Shown here: one piece after another, positions 50,151 through 60,100 of the stretch
Layout of the letters: the number at the start of each line of letters is the position of its first letter
Position numbering within the stretch: the stretch's first letter is position 1
Assembly: GCA_041658185.1 (NCBI GenBank)
Contig: JBBAAR010000004.1
Coordinates: forward strand, 113,137 to 177,136
Reading direction: 5' to 3'
Length of the DNA stretch: 64,000 nucleotides
From: UBA8919 sp041658185
Lineage (GTDB): Bacteria; Elusimicrobiota; UBA8919
Notes under the pieces: model-generated
What the model was told of the DNA's origin: nothing
Databases searched by the model: none
Seen by the model: only the letters and a program-made list of their open reading frames with translations
Made by a program: the position numbers and the translations under genes

Positions 50151-50531
50151 ATGTTTAACGATAAAAGGCGTGCGTTCCGCCGTCCTGTAGAATGGAATGT
50201 GAAGATTGAATTAAACGGCAAAAGTTTTGAAACATCCTGCATAAACATTTCAGAAGGCGGAATAAGGATTGAAGGAACGAAAGACGACCTTCACCTGACA
50301 AACTTAATTATAGAGCATCTTGCCGACGATAAAAAAACGCAGCCGGAAATTGAAATTAAAGTGCCGACGACATTTCAGGAACTGCAACTTAAAGGCAAGA
50401 TAAAATGGTTTCACACGGATAATGTCTTAAAACAACATCATATCGGCATAGCATTTGAAAATCAACCGGACATACAAATATTTCACGATAGCATGAGAGG
50501 GAAATCAGGCATCACACTTTTCCCGAAGTGA
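50151..50531 (+). CDS. PilZ-domain protein
   Basis: 126 residues with the cyclic-di-GMP binding signature: RRAFRRPVEWNVKIEL (RxxxR) and CINISEGGIRIEG ([D/N]xSxxG). It lies 15 bp after the single receiver gene behind GAGGAGG. Likely a cyclic-di-GMP effector for motility, surface attachment or exopolysaccharide. Confidence 0.9.
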   Translation: MFNDKRRAFRRPVEWNVKIELNGKSFETSCINISEGGIRIEGTKDDLHLTNLIIEHLADDKKTQPEIEIKVPTTFQELQLKGKIKWFHTDNVLKQHHIGIAFENQPDIQIFHDSMRGKSGITLFPK

Positions 50532-50568
50532 TTTTTTTTACTCCGCTATTCGTTTGAGTTAATACATT

Positions 50569-50760
50569 ATGAATAATTTAACTGAGAAAGAAAAACTTAT
50601 ATTGGAAAGAATTGTTGAAGGCAAAGGCAACAAGGAGATTGCGAGAGATTTATCCGTCTCTGAAAATACAATCAAGGTTGAAATGCGTTTTCTGTTTTCA
50701 AAATTAGGTGTAAAAAATAGAACCCAGGCGGCAGTTTTTGCGGTAAAGAATCAGGTATGA
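50569..50760 (+). CDS. Stand-alone LuxR-type helix-turn-helix protein
   Basis: 63 residues forming only the DNA-binding domain: LTEKEKLILERIVEGKGNKEIARDLSVSENTIKVEMRFLFSKLGVKNRTQAAVF. It overlaps the next gene by 4 bp (ATGA). Similar mini-regulators act like GerE. It is a candidate for binding repeated operators nearby, but nothing links it directly. Confidence 0.88.
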   Translation: MNNLTEKEKLILERIVEGKGNKEIARDLSVSENTIKVEMRFLFSKLGVKNRTQAAVFAVKNQV

Positions 50761-51485
50761 AAAAATTTTTAGTTGTTGATGACAATAAAGAGATTCGCGA
50801 GTTAATAGCAGAAACACTTAAAAAAGAGGGTTTTTCGTCTATATTGGCAAAGGATGCGGATGATTGTTTCAAAAAACTTGAGGATTCCAAAAACGATTTG
50901 CCGGATATGATTCTGCTGGACCTTAATCTTCCCGGCGTTTCCGGCTGGGATGTCTGCAAGATACTCAAAAAGGAAAAAGAGTACCGGAACATCCCCGTGA
51001 TAATGATTACAGGGCACTATAAGACATCAACGGATATAGTGTTCGGTTTTCAGCACGGAGCGGATGATTACATGACAAAGCCGTTCAATCCTAATGTATT
51101 ACTTGCACGGGTAAAGGCAATTTTGCGGCGCAGCGTCAACGCCCCGTCCGAGCAGGAATTTCTTACTTCCTCCGATAAAAAAATAATAGTTGATGTAAAT
51201 AACAGGACGGTAAAACTGTTCCAGGGCAAAAATGCCGATAGGCATGGCGGTTGCGAGATACTTGATTTAACCCCGAAGGAGTTTGACCTCCTGTGTCTGT
51301 TTTTAAGAAAACCGAACCAGATTTTATCAAGAGAACAAATTTCAGAAATTGTCTGGCAGCAGGATTATTATGACACATCCCGTACGGTTGACAAACACGT
51401 AGAAACTCTTCGCAAAAAACTCGGAGTTTTTGGAGAGAGAATCATTACCATAACGGGCGTTGGATATAAATTTACCAATGAATAA
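50757..51485 (+). CDS. OmpR/PhoB-family response regulator
   Basis: 242 residues. Receiver (FLVVDDNKEIRELIAETL, DMILLDLNLPGVSGWDV, TKPFNPNVLLARV) and a winged-helix output domain (LDLTPKEFDLLCLFLRKPNQILSREQISEIVW, SRTVDKHVETLRKKLG). PhoB-family proteins bind direct repeats with 11-bp spacing, the same period as the repeat promoters in this window, which makes this regulator the best local candidate. No kinase gene adjoins it. Confidence 0.94.
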   Translation: MKKFLVVDDNKEIRELIAETLKKEGFSSILAKDADDCFKKLEDSKNDLPDMILLDLNLPGVSGWDVCKILKKEKEYRNIPVIMITGHYKTSTDIVFGFQHGADDYMTKPFNPNVLLARVKAILRRSVNAPSEQEFLTSSDKKIIVDVNNRTVKLFQGKNADRHGGCEILDLTPKEFDLLCLFLRKPNQILSREQISEIVWQQDYYDTSRTVDKHVETLRKKLGVFGERIITITGVGYKFTNE

Positions 51486-52047
51486 CGAAGAGATAATACA
51501 AAAAGCAGGAAAAGGCGATTCATCCGTTTTTGAAAAAATCTATCAGGATAACCACGGGAAACTTTTTTCAGTGGCTTTCCGTTATTTACATAACAAAGAG
51601 GATGCCGAAGATGTTGTCCAGGAAACGTTTATCAATGCGTTCAAGTTTTTTTACAAGTTTGATGGTCGTGCAGAAATTTCAACATGGCTTACAAGGATAT
51701 GTCTGAATTTATGCTGGCATAGAAAAGAGCGGAAAGCGGAAAGCGGGAAGTGGGAAGTGCCGTTAGATAAAGAGATAGAGACAGAAGACAACGAGGTGAA
51801 AATTCAGATTGCGGATGATAGACCTCAACCACCCGAAGAGATAGAAAAAAAGCAGGCGGCGGAAAAAATAAGGATTGCAATTGACTCTATGAAAAAGAAA
51901 TACAGGGAAATTATTGTTTTACGGGAACTTGAAGGTTATTCCTACGAAGAGATAACAAAAATATTGAAAATATCCCAGGGAACCGTAATGTCCCGCCTCC
52001 ACAGGGCAAGAAAAATCTTACTGAAAAAATTGCAGTTATCTATTTAA
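51478..52047 (+). CDS. RNA polymerase sigma factor, ECF type
   Basis: 189 residues from ATG 51478, inside the end of the previous gene. Region 2: AFRYLHNKEDAEDVVQETFINAFKFFYKFDGRAEISTWLTRICLNLCW. Region 4: YREIIVLRELEGYSYEEITKILKISQGTVMSRLHRARKILLKKL. The linker has KAESGKWEVP, encoded by the repetitive GGAAAGCGGGAAGTGGGAAG, another repeat phrase in frame. No anti-sigma gene follows. Confidence 0.93.
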   Translation: MNNEEIIQKAGKGDSSVFEKIYQDNHGKLFSVAFRYLHNKEDAEDVVQETFINAFKFFYKFDGRAEISTWLTRICLNLCWHRKERKAESGKWEVPLDKEIETEDNEVKIQIADDRPQPPEEIEKKQAAEKIRIAIDSMKKKYREIIVLRELEGYSYEEITKILKISQGTVMSRLHRARKILLKKLQLSI

Positions 52048-52107
52048 CTTGCCTCTGTGGTAAAATAATAGGAATCGTTTTAGAATATGATAGCGGACCT
52101 CAAAATG

Positions 52108-52163
52108 ACTTCGCAAAAATTTCGCAAAAACTTCACAAAAACTTCGCAACTTTATATTATACT
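52108..52163 (+). promoter_or_regulatory. Promoter with four 11-bp CTTCGCA repeats, copy 1
   Basis: ACTTCGCAAAA (52108), ATTTCGCAAAA (52119), ACTTCACAAAA (52130), ACTTCGCAACT (52141), then TATACT at 52158-52163, 6 bp after the last unit. Geometry matches the GTTACA arrays, but the sequence is different. No TTGACA is present at normal spacing, suggesting activator dependence. Confidence 0.78.
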
Positions 52164-52169
52164 TTTGGT

Positions 52170-52286
52170 ATCTGATGTTGTAGGCACGGTTTCAACCGTG
52201 CAAAACCGCACGAATACCGCGAAGCAGTACTGTTTCACCGTAAATTCGTGCCTACAATTAATTTCGTGTAATTCGTGGTTGAAAAA
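52170..52286 (+). repeat. GTAGGCACG structured leader, copy before the 52.3-kb gene
   Basis: GTAGGCACG pairs with CGTGCCTAC around GCACGGTTTCAACCGTGC and a longer second loop. It ends TTCGTGTAATTCGTGGTTGA and the start codon. Nearly identical to the copy at 16.8 kb. Confidence 0.72.
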
Positions 52287-52847
52287 ATGAAGAATAAAAT
52301 CTCACTTTTTGTTATAATTTCAGTGTTTGTCATTGCGAGCGTTAGCGTGGCAATCTCGCCTTTGTATTCCGAGTCAAAAGTTATTGCCGTGCTCCCGTTT
52401 GAGAACCTGCACAAAAAATCCCATCTGGAATTTGTTAAAAACATTGTTCACGAAAAAATGTTTACCGCTTTTTCAGTTCATAATTCATCATTCATAATTC
52501 ATAATTCCGCCACCGTTGTTGATTATGTCGTAATTGGCGTTGCTTCTCTGGAAGATGCCGGGAAACTTTACAAAATATCCAAAGGCAAAGTGCCGACCAT
52601 CGTTTTACAAGGCGAGTATTTTATGATAAGAGACCGGCTGGCGTTGAACATATCGCTGTTAAGCCCGAAAGACGGTTCACGGATAGACGGCACGGGCGAA
52701 CTTGTGGTCTATAAAGGCAACCGCCACCCGGAACTACCAGGACAGGCAAATTTTCAGCAATCTATTTACGAGGATATACAAGAACCGTTGAACAAATTGA
52801 TAAAAGGGATACAAGACCTTATAGAAGGTAAAAAAGAAAAAAAGTAA
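52287..52847 (+). CDS. Exported protein, possibly CsgG/TolB-N-like
   Basis: 186 residues from ATG 52287. The signal peptide is hydrophobic (LFVIISVFVIASVSVAI) and its codons contain CATTGCGAGCGTTAGCGTGG, a dispersed phrase. Mature part: KVIAVLPFENLHKKSHLEFVKNIVHEKMFTAF is the strand-helix start typical of proteins that build periplasmic barrels or sense them (CsgG, FlgO). FSVHNSSFIIHNSATVV comes from a TTCATAATTCATAATTC repeat. Outer-membrane or periplasmic role is inferred. Confidence 0.7.
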   Translation: MKNKISLFVIISVFVIASVSVAISPLYSESKVIAVLPFENLHKKSHLEFVKNIVHEKMFTAFSVHNSSFIIHNSATVVDYVVIGVASLEDAGKLYKISKGKVPTIVLQGEYFMIRDRLALNISLLSPKDGSRIDGTGELVVYKGNRHPELPGQANFQQSIYEDIQEPLNKLIKGIQDLIEGKKEKK

Positions 52848-52894
52848 GAGGGCGATTGTGGGAGAAATCAGAGTCATCATCATATCAGAAAAAG

Positions 52895-52950
52895 TATTCG
52901 CAAAAATTTCGCAAAATCTTCACAGAAACTTCGCAACTCTGTGTTATACT
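52895..52950 (+). promoter_or_regulatory. Promoter with four 11-bp CTTCGCA repeats, copy 2
   Basis: TATTCGCAAAA (52895), ATTTCGCAAAA (52906), TCTTCACAGAA (52917), ACTTCGCAACT (52928), then TATACT at 52945-52950, 6 bp after the last unit. Confidence 0.78.
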
Positions 52951-52962
52951 TTTAATGTAGTT

Positions 52963-53035
52963 GCAGACCTTGGTCTGCTGATGTTGTAGGCACGAATTCA
53001 TTCGTGCAAATTAGTGTTAATTCGTGGCTAATAAA
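52963..53035 (+). repeat. GCAGACC palindrome and short GTAGGCACG leader
   Basis: GCAGACCTTGGTCTGC (52963-52978), then TTGTAGGCACGAATTCATTC and TTAGTGTTAATTCGTGG before the next ATG. The short form lacks the inner GCACGGTT hairpin. Confidence 0.7.
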
Positions 53036-53281
53036 ATGAAGAAATTTTACTTTTTAATTTTAACCTTTAATCTTTTACCTTTAACTTCCGCTTCTGCGGC
53101 GGTCTTGTATCAGACAACCTTTAACGATTTCAACACTGGCAGTAGTTTTGTGCAGACAGCAATACGAAGCACGGACACGGCGGCTTATATTGAACTCGGC
53201 AGAACAGGTGCGTTGGAACTGACCGCAGACAGCCAGACGGTCGGGTTGTGGCATTTTGATGAAATACGGGAAATACTATGA
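53036..53281 (+). pseudogene. Truncated paralogue of the giant surface protein
   Basis: 81 residues: signal peptide (FYFLILTFNLLPLTSASA) and then LYQTTFNDFNTGSSF, AIRSTDTAAYIELGRTGALEL, ADSQTVGLWHFDE, closely matching the N-terminus of the 54139 gene. It stops 4 codons after WHFDE, where the minus-strand DUF pair begins. Either a gene fragment left by rearrangement or an expressed short peptide. It has its own repeat promoter, leader and start. Confidence 0.75.
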
Positions 53282-53285
53282 AAAA

Positions 53286-53564
53286 TCAGATGCTTAAAGA
53301 TAACTCTAAATGCGGGTTGACAAGCCGGGTTTCAAACGGTGGGAGTAATTTTTCTATTTCAACCGTCAATATCTTTTGTCCCTGTTCTTTATTTAATTTT
53401 GCCGTCTTTACAGCCCATTTGTTAAATTCGGGATTGTTTTCAATCTGGAAAACTATCAAAGCATTAGCAGGAATTTGTTTTGCAAATTCCGGATGTTTAA
53501 GAATGTATCTTGAAAACTCAAAACCGATGCTGCGCTGTAATTCCCAAAAGTTTGATTTATTCAT
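53286..53564 (-). CDS. DUF5647-like protein
   Basis: 92 residues: LQRSIGFEFSRYILKHPEFAKQIPANALIVFQIENNPEFNKWAVKTAKLNKEQGQ matches what I recall of DUF5647. It overlaps the previous gene of the pair by 8 bp. Such pairs look like toxin-antitoxin modules, but activity is not known. Confidence 0.75.
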   Translation of the reverse strand: MNKSNFWELQRSIGFEFSRYILKHPEFAKQIPANALIVFQIENNPEFNKWAVKTAKLNKEQGQKILTVEIEKLLPPFETRLVNPHLELSLSI

Positions 53565-53880
53565 CTTGTGCCTCCTTCAAAAATGCCGTTCTGAAAATTT
53601 CCCATTCCACGTGCAATTCTTCCTCTGCAAGTGTCAGGGCATCATTAAAATCCTGAACCGGCAAAGGAATTTTTTCAACTTTTCCGGACGGATGGATAAT
53701 GTCTTTATGGGCGAAACCGTGTCTGGTGTCATACCGAATAACAGGTTGCCATTTGTTTTTAACGAGTATTTCCAACTGAACGACAAATTCAAGTATGCGA
53801 TTTTTAATTCTTTTGTGAAAATGACGGACTCTTGTCTCATCAGAATAAAGAAAAACGAATTGTTCTTCTTTGATTTCCAT
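53557..53880 (-). CDS. DUF7718-like protein, first gene of a two-gene module
   Basis: 107 residues from ATG 53880. RHFHKRIKNRILEFVVQLEILVKNKWQPVIRYDTRHGFAHKDIIHPSGKVEKIPLP is a compact alpha-beta domain with conserved Arg, Asp and His (RYDTRHGFAHKD), reminiscent of the TumE/DUF6516 toxins. The promoter's -10 ends 7 bases before the ATG, so the mRNA is probably leaderless. Confidence 0.72.
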   Translation of the reverse strand: MEIKEEQFVFLYSDETRVRHFHKRIKNRILEFVVQLEILVKNKWQPVIRYDTRHGFAHKDIIHPSGKVEKIPLPVQDFNDALTLAEEELHVEWEIFRTAFLKEAQDE

Positions 53881-53887
53881 GAAATTA

Positions 53888-53916
53888 ATTATAATAAAAA
53901 CAAAAGATTTTGTCAA
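53888..53916 (-). promoter_or_regulatory. Consensus promoter of the DUF7718/DUF5647 pair
   Basis: Minus strand TTGACA (53916-53911), 17-bp spacer, TATAAT (53893-53888), then seven bases and ATG. Same family as the toxin-antitoxin promoters at 14-17 kb. Confidence 0.88.
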
Positions 53917-53939
53917 GGGTTTTTTTGTGAATTGTAGTT

Positions 53940-53955
53940 GCAGACCTTGGTCTGC
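53940..53955. repeat. GCAGACCTTGGTCTGC palindrome, third copy
   Basis: Identical to the copies at 16811 and 52963. It lies between the DUF pair and the third CTTCGCA array. Confidence 0.8.
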
Positions 53956-53975
53956 TGATGTTGAACCTGAAAATG

Positions 53976-54031
53976 ACTTCGCAAAAATTTCGCAAAAACT
54001 TCACAGAAACTTCGCAACTTTGTGTTATACT
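53976..54031 (+). promoter_or_regulatory. Promoter with four 11-bp CTTCGCA repeats, copy 3
   Basis: ACTTCGCAAAA (53976), ATTTCGCAAAA (53987), ACTTCACAGAA (53998), ACTTCGCAACT (54009), then TATACT at 54026-54031, 6 bp after the last unit. Drives the giant surface protein gene. Confidence 0.8.
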
Positions 54032-54039
54032 TTTAGTAG

Positions 54040-54138
54040 CTGATGTAGGCACGGTCTATGACCGTGCTAATATGCCATAGACGACGCACGAATAAATTCG
54101 TGCCTACAATTAATTTCGTGTAATTCGTGGCTAATAAA
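54040..54138 (+). repeat. GTAGGCACG structured leader before the giant gene
   Basis: GTAGGCACGGTCTATGACCG and a CGCACGAATAAATTCGTGCC hairpin. The outer stem GTAGGCACG/CGTGCCTAC is kept. Ends TTCGTGTAATTCGTGGCTAA then AAAATG. Confidence 0.72.
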
Positions 54139-57100
54139 ATGAAGAATAAATTTCTACTTTTTGTCCTAATCCTGTTAATCCTGTCAAAAGGAATAAATCT
54201 CTATTCCGCCGTTTGGTATCAGACAACATTCAATGATTTTAATTCCGGGGAAAAGAACTATACGGCAATACGGAGTACGGACACGGCGGCGTATATTGAA
54301 TTACAAAGAACAGGTGCGAGTGAGTTGGCTGCTGATTCGCAGACCGTTGGCTTGTATCATATGAACGACGGCGGACCCGCGGAACTTTCAAGCTCTGTTC
54401 AGGGTTCAACGGTCGTTGCGCTTTACCACTTCAACAACGGTCCCGCAACAACACTTACATCAGATGCAAACACAGTCGGACTCTGGCATTTTGACGAAAT
54501 CCTATCCGCACCCGCCCCGCTCCCCTCAACAGTAGTCGGCTCAACAGTAGTTGCACTCTACCATTTTGATAACGGTCCCGCAACAGAACTTTCCACAGAT
54601 GGCAATACAGTAGGTCTCTGGCATTTCAACGAAGGGGACGGCTATTACGCGTTGGATTCCGTCCAGCAGACATGGTCAAAACGAATACCGATAACTATAA
54701 ACAACGGCGGTTCTGGGTTAAGCGACTATCAGGTCTGGATACCGACAACTGTTTTCAGCACTGCCCAGTGGTCAGACATAAAAGGAGTTACAGGTCAGAT
54801 AGATTTAGACGATGTCAGGTTTGCAACAGGCACCGCATCAACCGCAAGGTTTTTCCCGTACTGGATAGATGACTCAACAGTAAATCCCAAAGGTTTTTGG
54901 GTAAAAGTAATCACCGTCCCCGCCGGGAGTTCAACAATCTATATGTATTACGGCAACGCGAGTGCCAGTGCTGGAAGCAATATGTCTGCTACCGGATTAT
55001 TGTTTGATGACTTTACCGGAACTTCTGTTGATTCATCTAAATGGGATTTAACTTATGGAAATGCTGTAATTGAAAACAACATGTTAAAATTGGGTCCGAC
55101 AGATTGGTCATATGTTAGAAGTGCTTTAACATTTTCTGATTTAATATTCACTTTTAAGACAAAATTTGTTGTTGGTGGTAGAACCCAGGTTGCCTTTAGA
55201 TGGCAAACGGCTGATACTGATATGAATGAGTTTGACTTTGGAACACCAACACAACAGTTTTCCGTTCGAAAAACAGTAGGCGGCACCTGGGCCATATTGA
55301 AAACAGTAGATTACACTTTTAGTAGCGACACTTGGTATTGGTATAAAGTAGAAAGTATTGGAACAGGATTGAACACAAGAAAAGATTACTACTCTACTGA
55401 TGGAAACAACTGGACTTTAATAACAACTACAGAATCAGTTTTTACATCAGGAAAAGTAAAAATATGGAGTACGGATTCCAGTACTAATTATGTTGATGAT
55501 GTTCGTATCCGCAAATACGCCTCGGCTGAGCCGACGACGAGTGCGGGGACGACTGAGACAGCGGGATACTCGCAGGGCGTGAATAATGGGTATGTGAAGT
55601 CGGGTGATGGGTCAAACAGGTGGGACACACAAGTTCCATTTACAAGTTTCGGCAAATCAATGAATTTCCGCGGCGGCCTCACCGGAACAACAAGCGATTA
55701 TATTGCTATACCTGAAAATTCTAATTTTGTAACCCCGCCCGTAACTTATGAAGCATGGGTGAATTTGAATACTTTGGGAGTAAAGAAAGAAATAATAGAG
55801 AGCGATAATGGCGCGTCTTCCGGTGTGCAGTTTATGATAGATACAGACAATAAATTGCATTTTATGTGGTTGGAGGGAAGTAATCCTAAGGCAGATGGTT
55901 CAACTGTTTTTACTACAGGTCAATGGTATCATTGTGCGGGAGTTGCGACGGCCACAGATATAAAAGTTTTTGTTAACGGTAAATTAGAAGGTACGTTTTC
56001 AGCCGCACTAAGTGCACGTTCTCCTGTTGATATGAATATAGGAAGTTACCGTCGTGGCGTTGCGGAATTTTTCAACGGTAAAATTGACGAAGTGCGGGTT
56101 TCTAATATTGCACGGAGTGCGGCGACGATTTGTCAGGATGCGGGCGGTGCGGTGGATTCGTCTGCTTTGGGCAACCACGGCGGGCTTAATGTTGCCACAC
56201 AGACATACACCACTTCAATGACCGGCTTCGGGAATACGTTGCAGTTTAACGGAGTAAATGATAAAGTTGTTTCTTCGACAGCGAGTTTTCCATTTGGTAA
56301 TACTGCAAGAACTATGGAATGCTGGATTAAAACGTCGCAGTCAGCCGTTGCCCATATAATTACTTATGGGGCGATGACTGATAATAATGGAAGTTTTATA
56401 TATATGACGAGTGGTCGTATGTGTATGGGGTTTTATAATAACGATTTAGATAGTGGAATAACCATAAATGATAATTTATGGCATCTTGTATCTTTTACTT
56501 TTGATGGTTCAACTGTAAAAACATATGTAGATGGAAAGGCAGGTGCATCAGCGGCTAAAACTACAAATACGTCAGGTGGCGAGAATTTTGTAATAGGCAT
56601 TAAACAAAATGGCCTTTATCCTTTTGATGGTCTTATTGACGAAGTGCGGATATCCAGTGGGGCGCTTTCGGCGGGGCAGATTGCGGCTGATGCGGGGGTT
56701 TATACGCCGGATGCTTCGTCATACAACAACAAGGGCTATATCTGTAATGCCTCAACATCAACAGAAGTGCCGTTTTCAACCTTCGGTAAATCAATGCTGT
56801 TTGAAGGCGGCCTCACCGGAACCACAAGCGATTTTGTGGATTGTGGGAATAGTGCGAGTTTACAACTTAATACGGGAACGGTGGAAGCATGGATTAAAAC
56901 ATCCAACGCTGGTACTTCTTATAGAGGAATTGTGGCCAAACAAAGTGCGTATTCTCTCTTCTTGAATAGTAACGAATTGGGAGTATATGATTGGGATGCT
57001 TCCGCCTGGCGAGGAACCAGCAAAAATTTAAATGATAATAATTGGCATCATGTGGCTTCTAGTTTTGAGAGTGGGGTTGCAAATGGAACTAAAATATATG

Positions 57101-60100
57101 ACAATGGTCAATTACTAACATCTACGATAATGACTATTTTTAACCAAAATGTTCCAGTTCAGATTGGTGAAGCAAATGCTGCTCAGCTTTTCAATGGTCT
57201 CATTGACGAAGTGAGGATTTCTAATGTTGTGCGGGTTTCAAGCGTGATATGTGCTGATGCGGGCGGGGCGGTGGATTCGTCTGCTTTCGGCAATCACGGC
57301 GGACTTAACATCGCTACACAGACATACACCACCTCTGATATGACAGGTTTTGGAAAGTATTTGCAGTTTAATGGTGTGAATGATAAAGTAAACGTTTCCA
57401 CACTCAGTACTACTTCTGACTCATTGGCACTCACAAAGGGCAGTGTGGAAGCATGGATAAAAACTTCTAATGCCGGTACAGGTTCTCGTGCAATTGTTGC
57501 AAAAAAGAATGCTTACGGAATGTTCTTAAATGCTAATGAATTTGGAATTCAGGACTATTCAGTCGGATGGCGAGGAACTGGAAAGTACTTAAATGATAAT
57601 AATTGGCATCTTGTATCTTTTACTTTTGACAATGGTGTAGCAAATGGGAGTAAGGTTTACATAGATGGCAACTTATCGTTAACTACACAGATGACTGTTT
57701 ATGATCAAACTGTATCTCTGACAATTGGTGATGCAGGTTCTGGTGCTCCTACTGCTGAACGATTCAACGGCTCTATTGACGAGGTCCGGATATCCAGCGG
57801 GGCGTTGACGGCGGGGCAGATTGCAGCTGATGCGGGGAGTTATGTAGCGGATGCCAGCGGGAAAGGCAATTTCGGCGTGGCGGTGTCAACTTACGGGACT
57901 GCGGGCGGGCTCTCAATGTGGACAGGAGCAGGTAGTGCAAAATTCGGCGCAAACGCGCTCGCTTTTGACGGTGTAAATGATTATATTGATTTAGGAAACA
58001 CAGTTTTACTGAGTACATCAAGTTTCACACTTGAAAATTGGTTTTATGCAAATAGTGACAGCAGTAGTGGTAGGAGAATTATTGAATATAATCCAACTAC
58101 AAATGGAACTATCAGTAAATATTTAAGTGTTAGTATTACAAGTCCGAACACTTTAAAGGTAGATTTTTATACTGGTGCTTGGGACGCAAGTTATGCTGCT
58201 ACTATATCGCTAAATCAATGGAATCATGTCGCTGCCGTTTGGGATGGGAGTAAAGTAAATTCATATTTAAATGGTGTTCAGTTCGCTTCAGAGTCAAAAG
58301 CTATTACTGCCTATAATACGTCTTGGAAAACATATATTGGTGCTAATGCAAACAATCTCGGTGCAGATTCTTGGTTTGACGGAAAAATAGACGAAGTGCG
58401 GATTTCCAGCAGGGCGTTGAGTTCGGGTGAAATCAGTGCGGATGCGTTGGGACCCTGCTACAATTCCGGCGATTTTGTTTCCGATGTGAAAGATACCGGC
58501 GAGAACGGGACGGTGTTCCAGAACATCTATTCAAGCAGCGAAATACCGACGGGGACATCGCTAAACTTCTATGTACATACATCATCGGTAACCTCGCCGT
58601 ATTACTGGACTGCCTACTCCGGGCCTTACGGCAGCGGTTCGGCGCTTTCATCGCTCAGCCGTTACAGGTATGTCCAGTACCGCTCAACATTCACGACTAC
58701 AAACACAAATTATTCCGCACTGATGAACGACTGCACGATACAATATGCGGCAAACACGGTGCCATCACGAGATATGGCTTCCGGTGTGGCGAATTCTGAA
58801 ACGCAGATAACATGGACAGCCAATACGACACCTGCGGACAACGAAGGCGACGGAATAGAGTATTATTTCAACGGTTCTGCGGGAAACCAGTCATATGGCG
58901 GCGGGAACACGTTCATAAATGGTGGTCTTACCGCAAACACACAATACAGTTGTCAGGTAAAAGTGAGGGACACGCCGTGGTTAAAAGAATCCTCCCTTTC
59001 GGGAGGACTCCAGCGATACACACTCCCAACTGCACCGACTGATAACAATGTAACCTGCGATAAGTCAACCAGCACGGTCTATGGAACGTCGTTATTTACA
59101 TTCAGCACGACTTTTGGGGCGGGAACATTCTCAAAAATAATGTATAAGTGGGATACATCTTTAGCAGATAGCGACTGGCTCAATACATGGAATGCAGGCG
59201 CACTATCACAAAATGCACTTACCCAGCAGACCTCGTATTATCTGCATGTGAAGGCATTTAATGGCGACAATGTTGAAAACGGGACATTTATTAAAGGACC
59301 TTATTTATACCAAAGTAATTATCAAGGTGCAACGGATACGACGGATACGGACTTCAACGCAGGACTTGTGAAGTCATCGGCGACAATAGTCGGTACCGGC
59401 AATGCGGCGTATATAATGATAACACCCAAAGCCACAGGTGGAACAATTACTTATTCAGGTGAATATACCATTCATACTTTCACTTCAAACGGAACTTTTA
59501 CAGTTTCTAAATCTGGCGTTGTAGAATATTTAGTAGTAGCAGGTGGTGGAGCTGGTGGCTGTACATCTTCAGGTTCTCATTATACAGGTGGAGGTGGAGC
59601 AGGAGGATATAAAACTGGAACTGGATTTAATGTAGCTGTTGGACAATTTACAATAACTGTTGGAAGTGGTGGAACAGCAGCTGCAAGTTCTGCTGGGGGA
59701 AATGGCACAGATTCTGTTTTTTCTTCAATCACTGCAACAGGTGGTGGTGGAGGCGGAGGTTTTGATAGTTTAAGCACTGTTGCGGTATCATGTGGTCAAA
59801 ATGGAGGTTCTGGAGGTGGTGAAAGCACTGGAGAAGCAGCTGTTACCATAGGTAGTGCCAGTCCTGCTGGCCAAGGAAATAATGGTGGAACTGGGCAGGG
59901 TACATGGATTTCTGTTTGTGCTGGAGGAGGAGGTGGTGGAGCGGGTGCTGTTGGGGGTAATGCAGCGTCTAATCTCGCTGGAGGAAATGGTGGGGCTGGA
60001 GTAAATAATTCTATTAGTGGTGCATCTGTCGGATATGCAGGAGGCGGTGGAGGAGCTTCAAATGGAACAAACGGAACAGCTTCACACGGTGGAGGAATAA

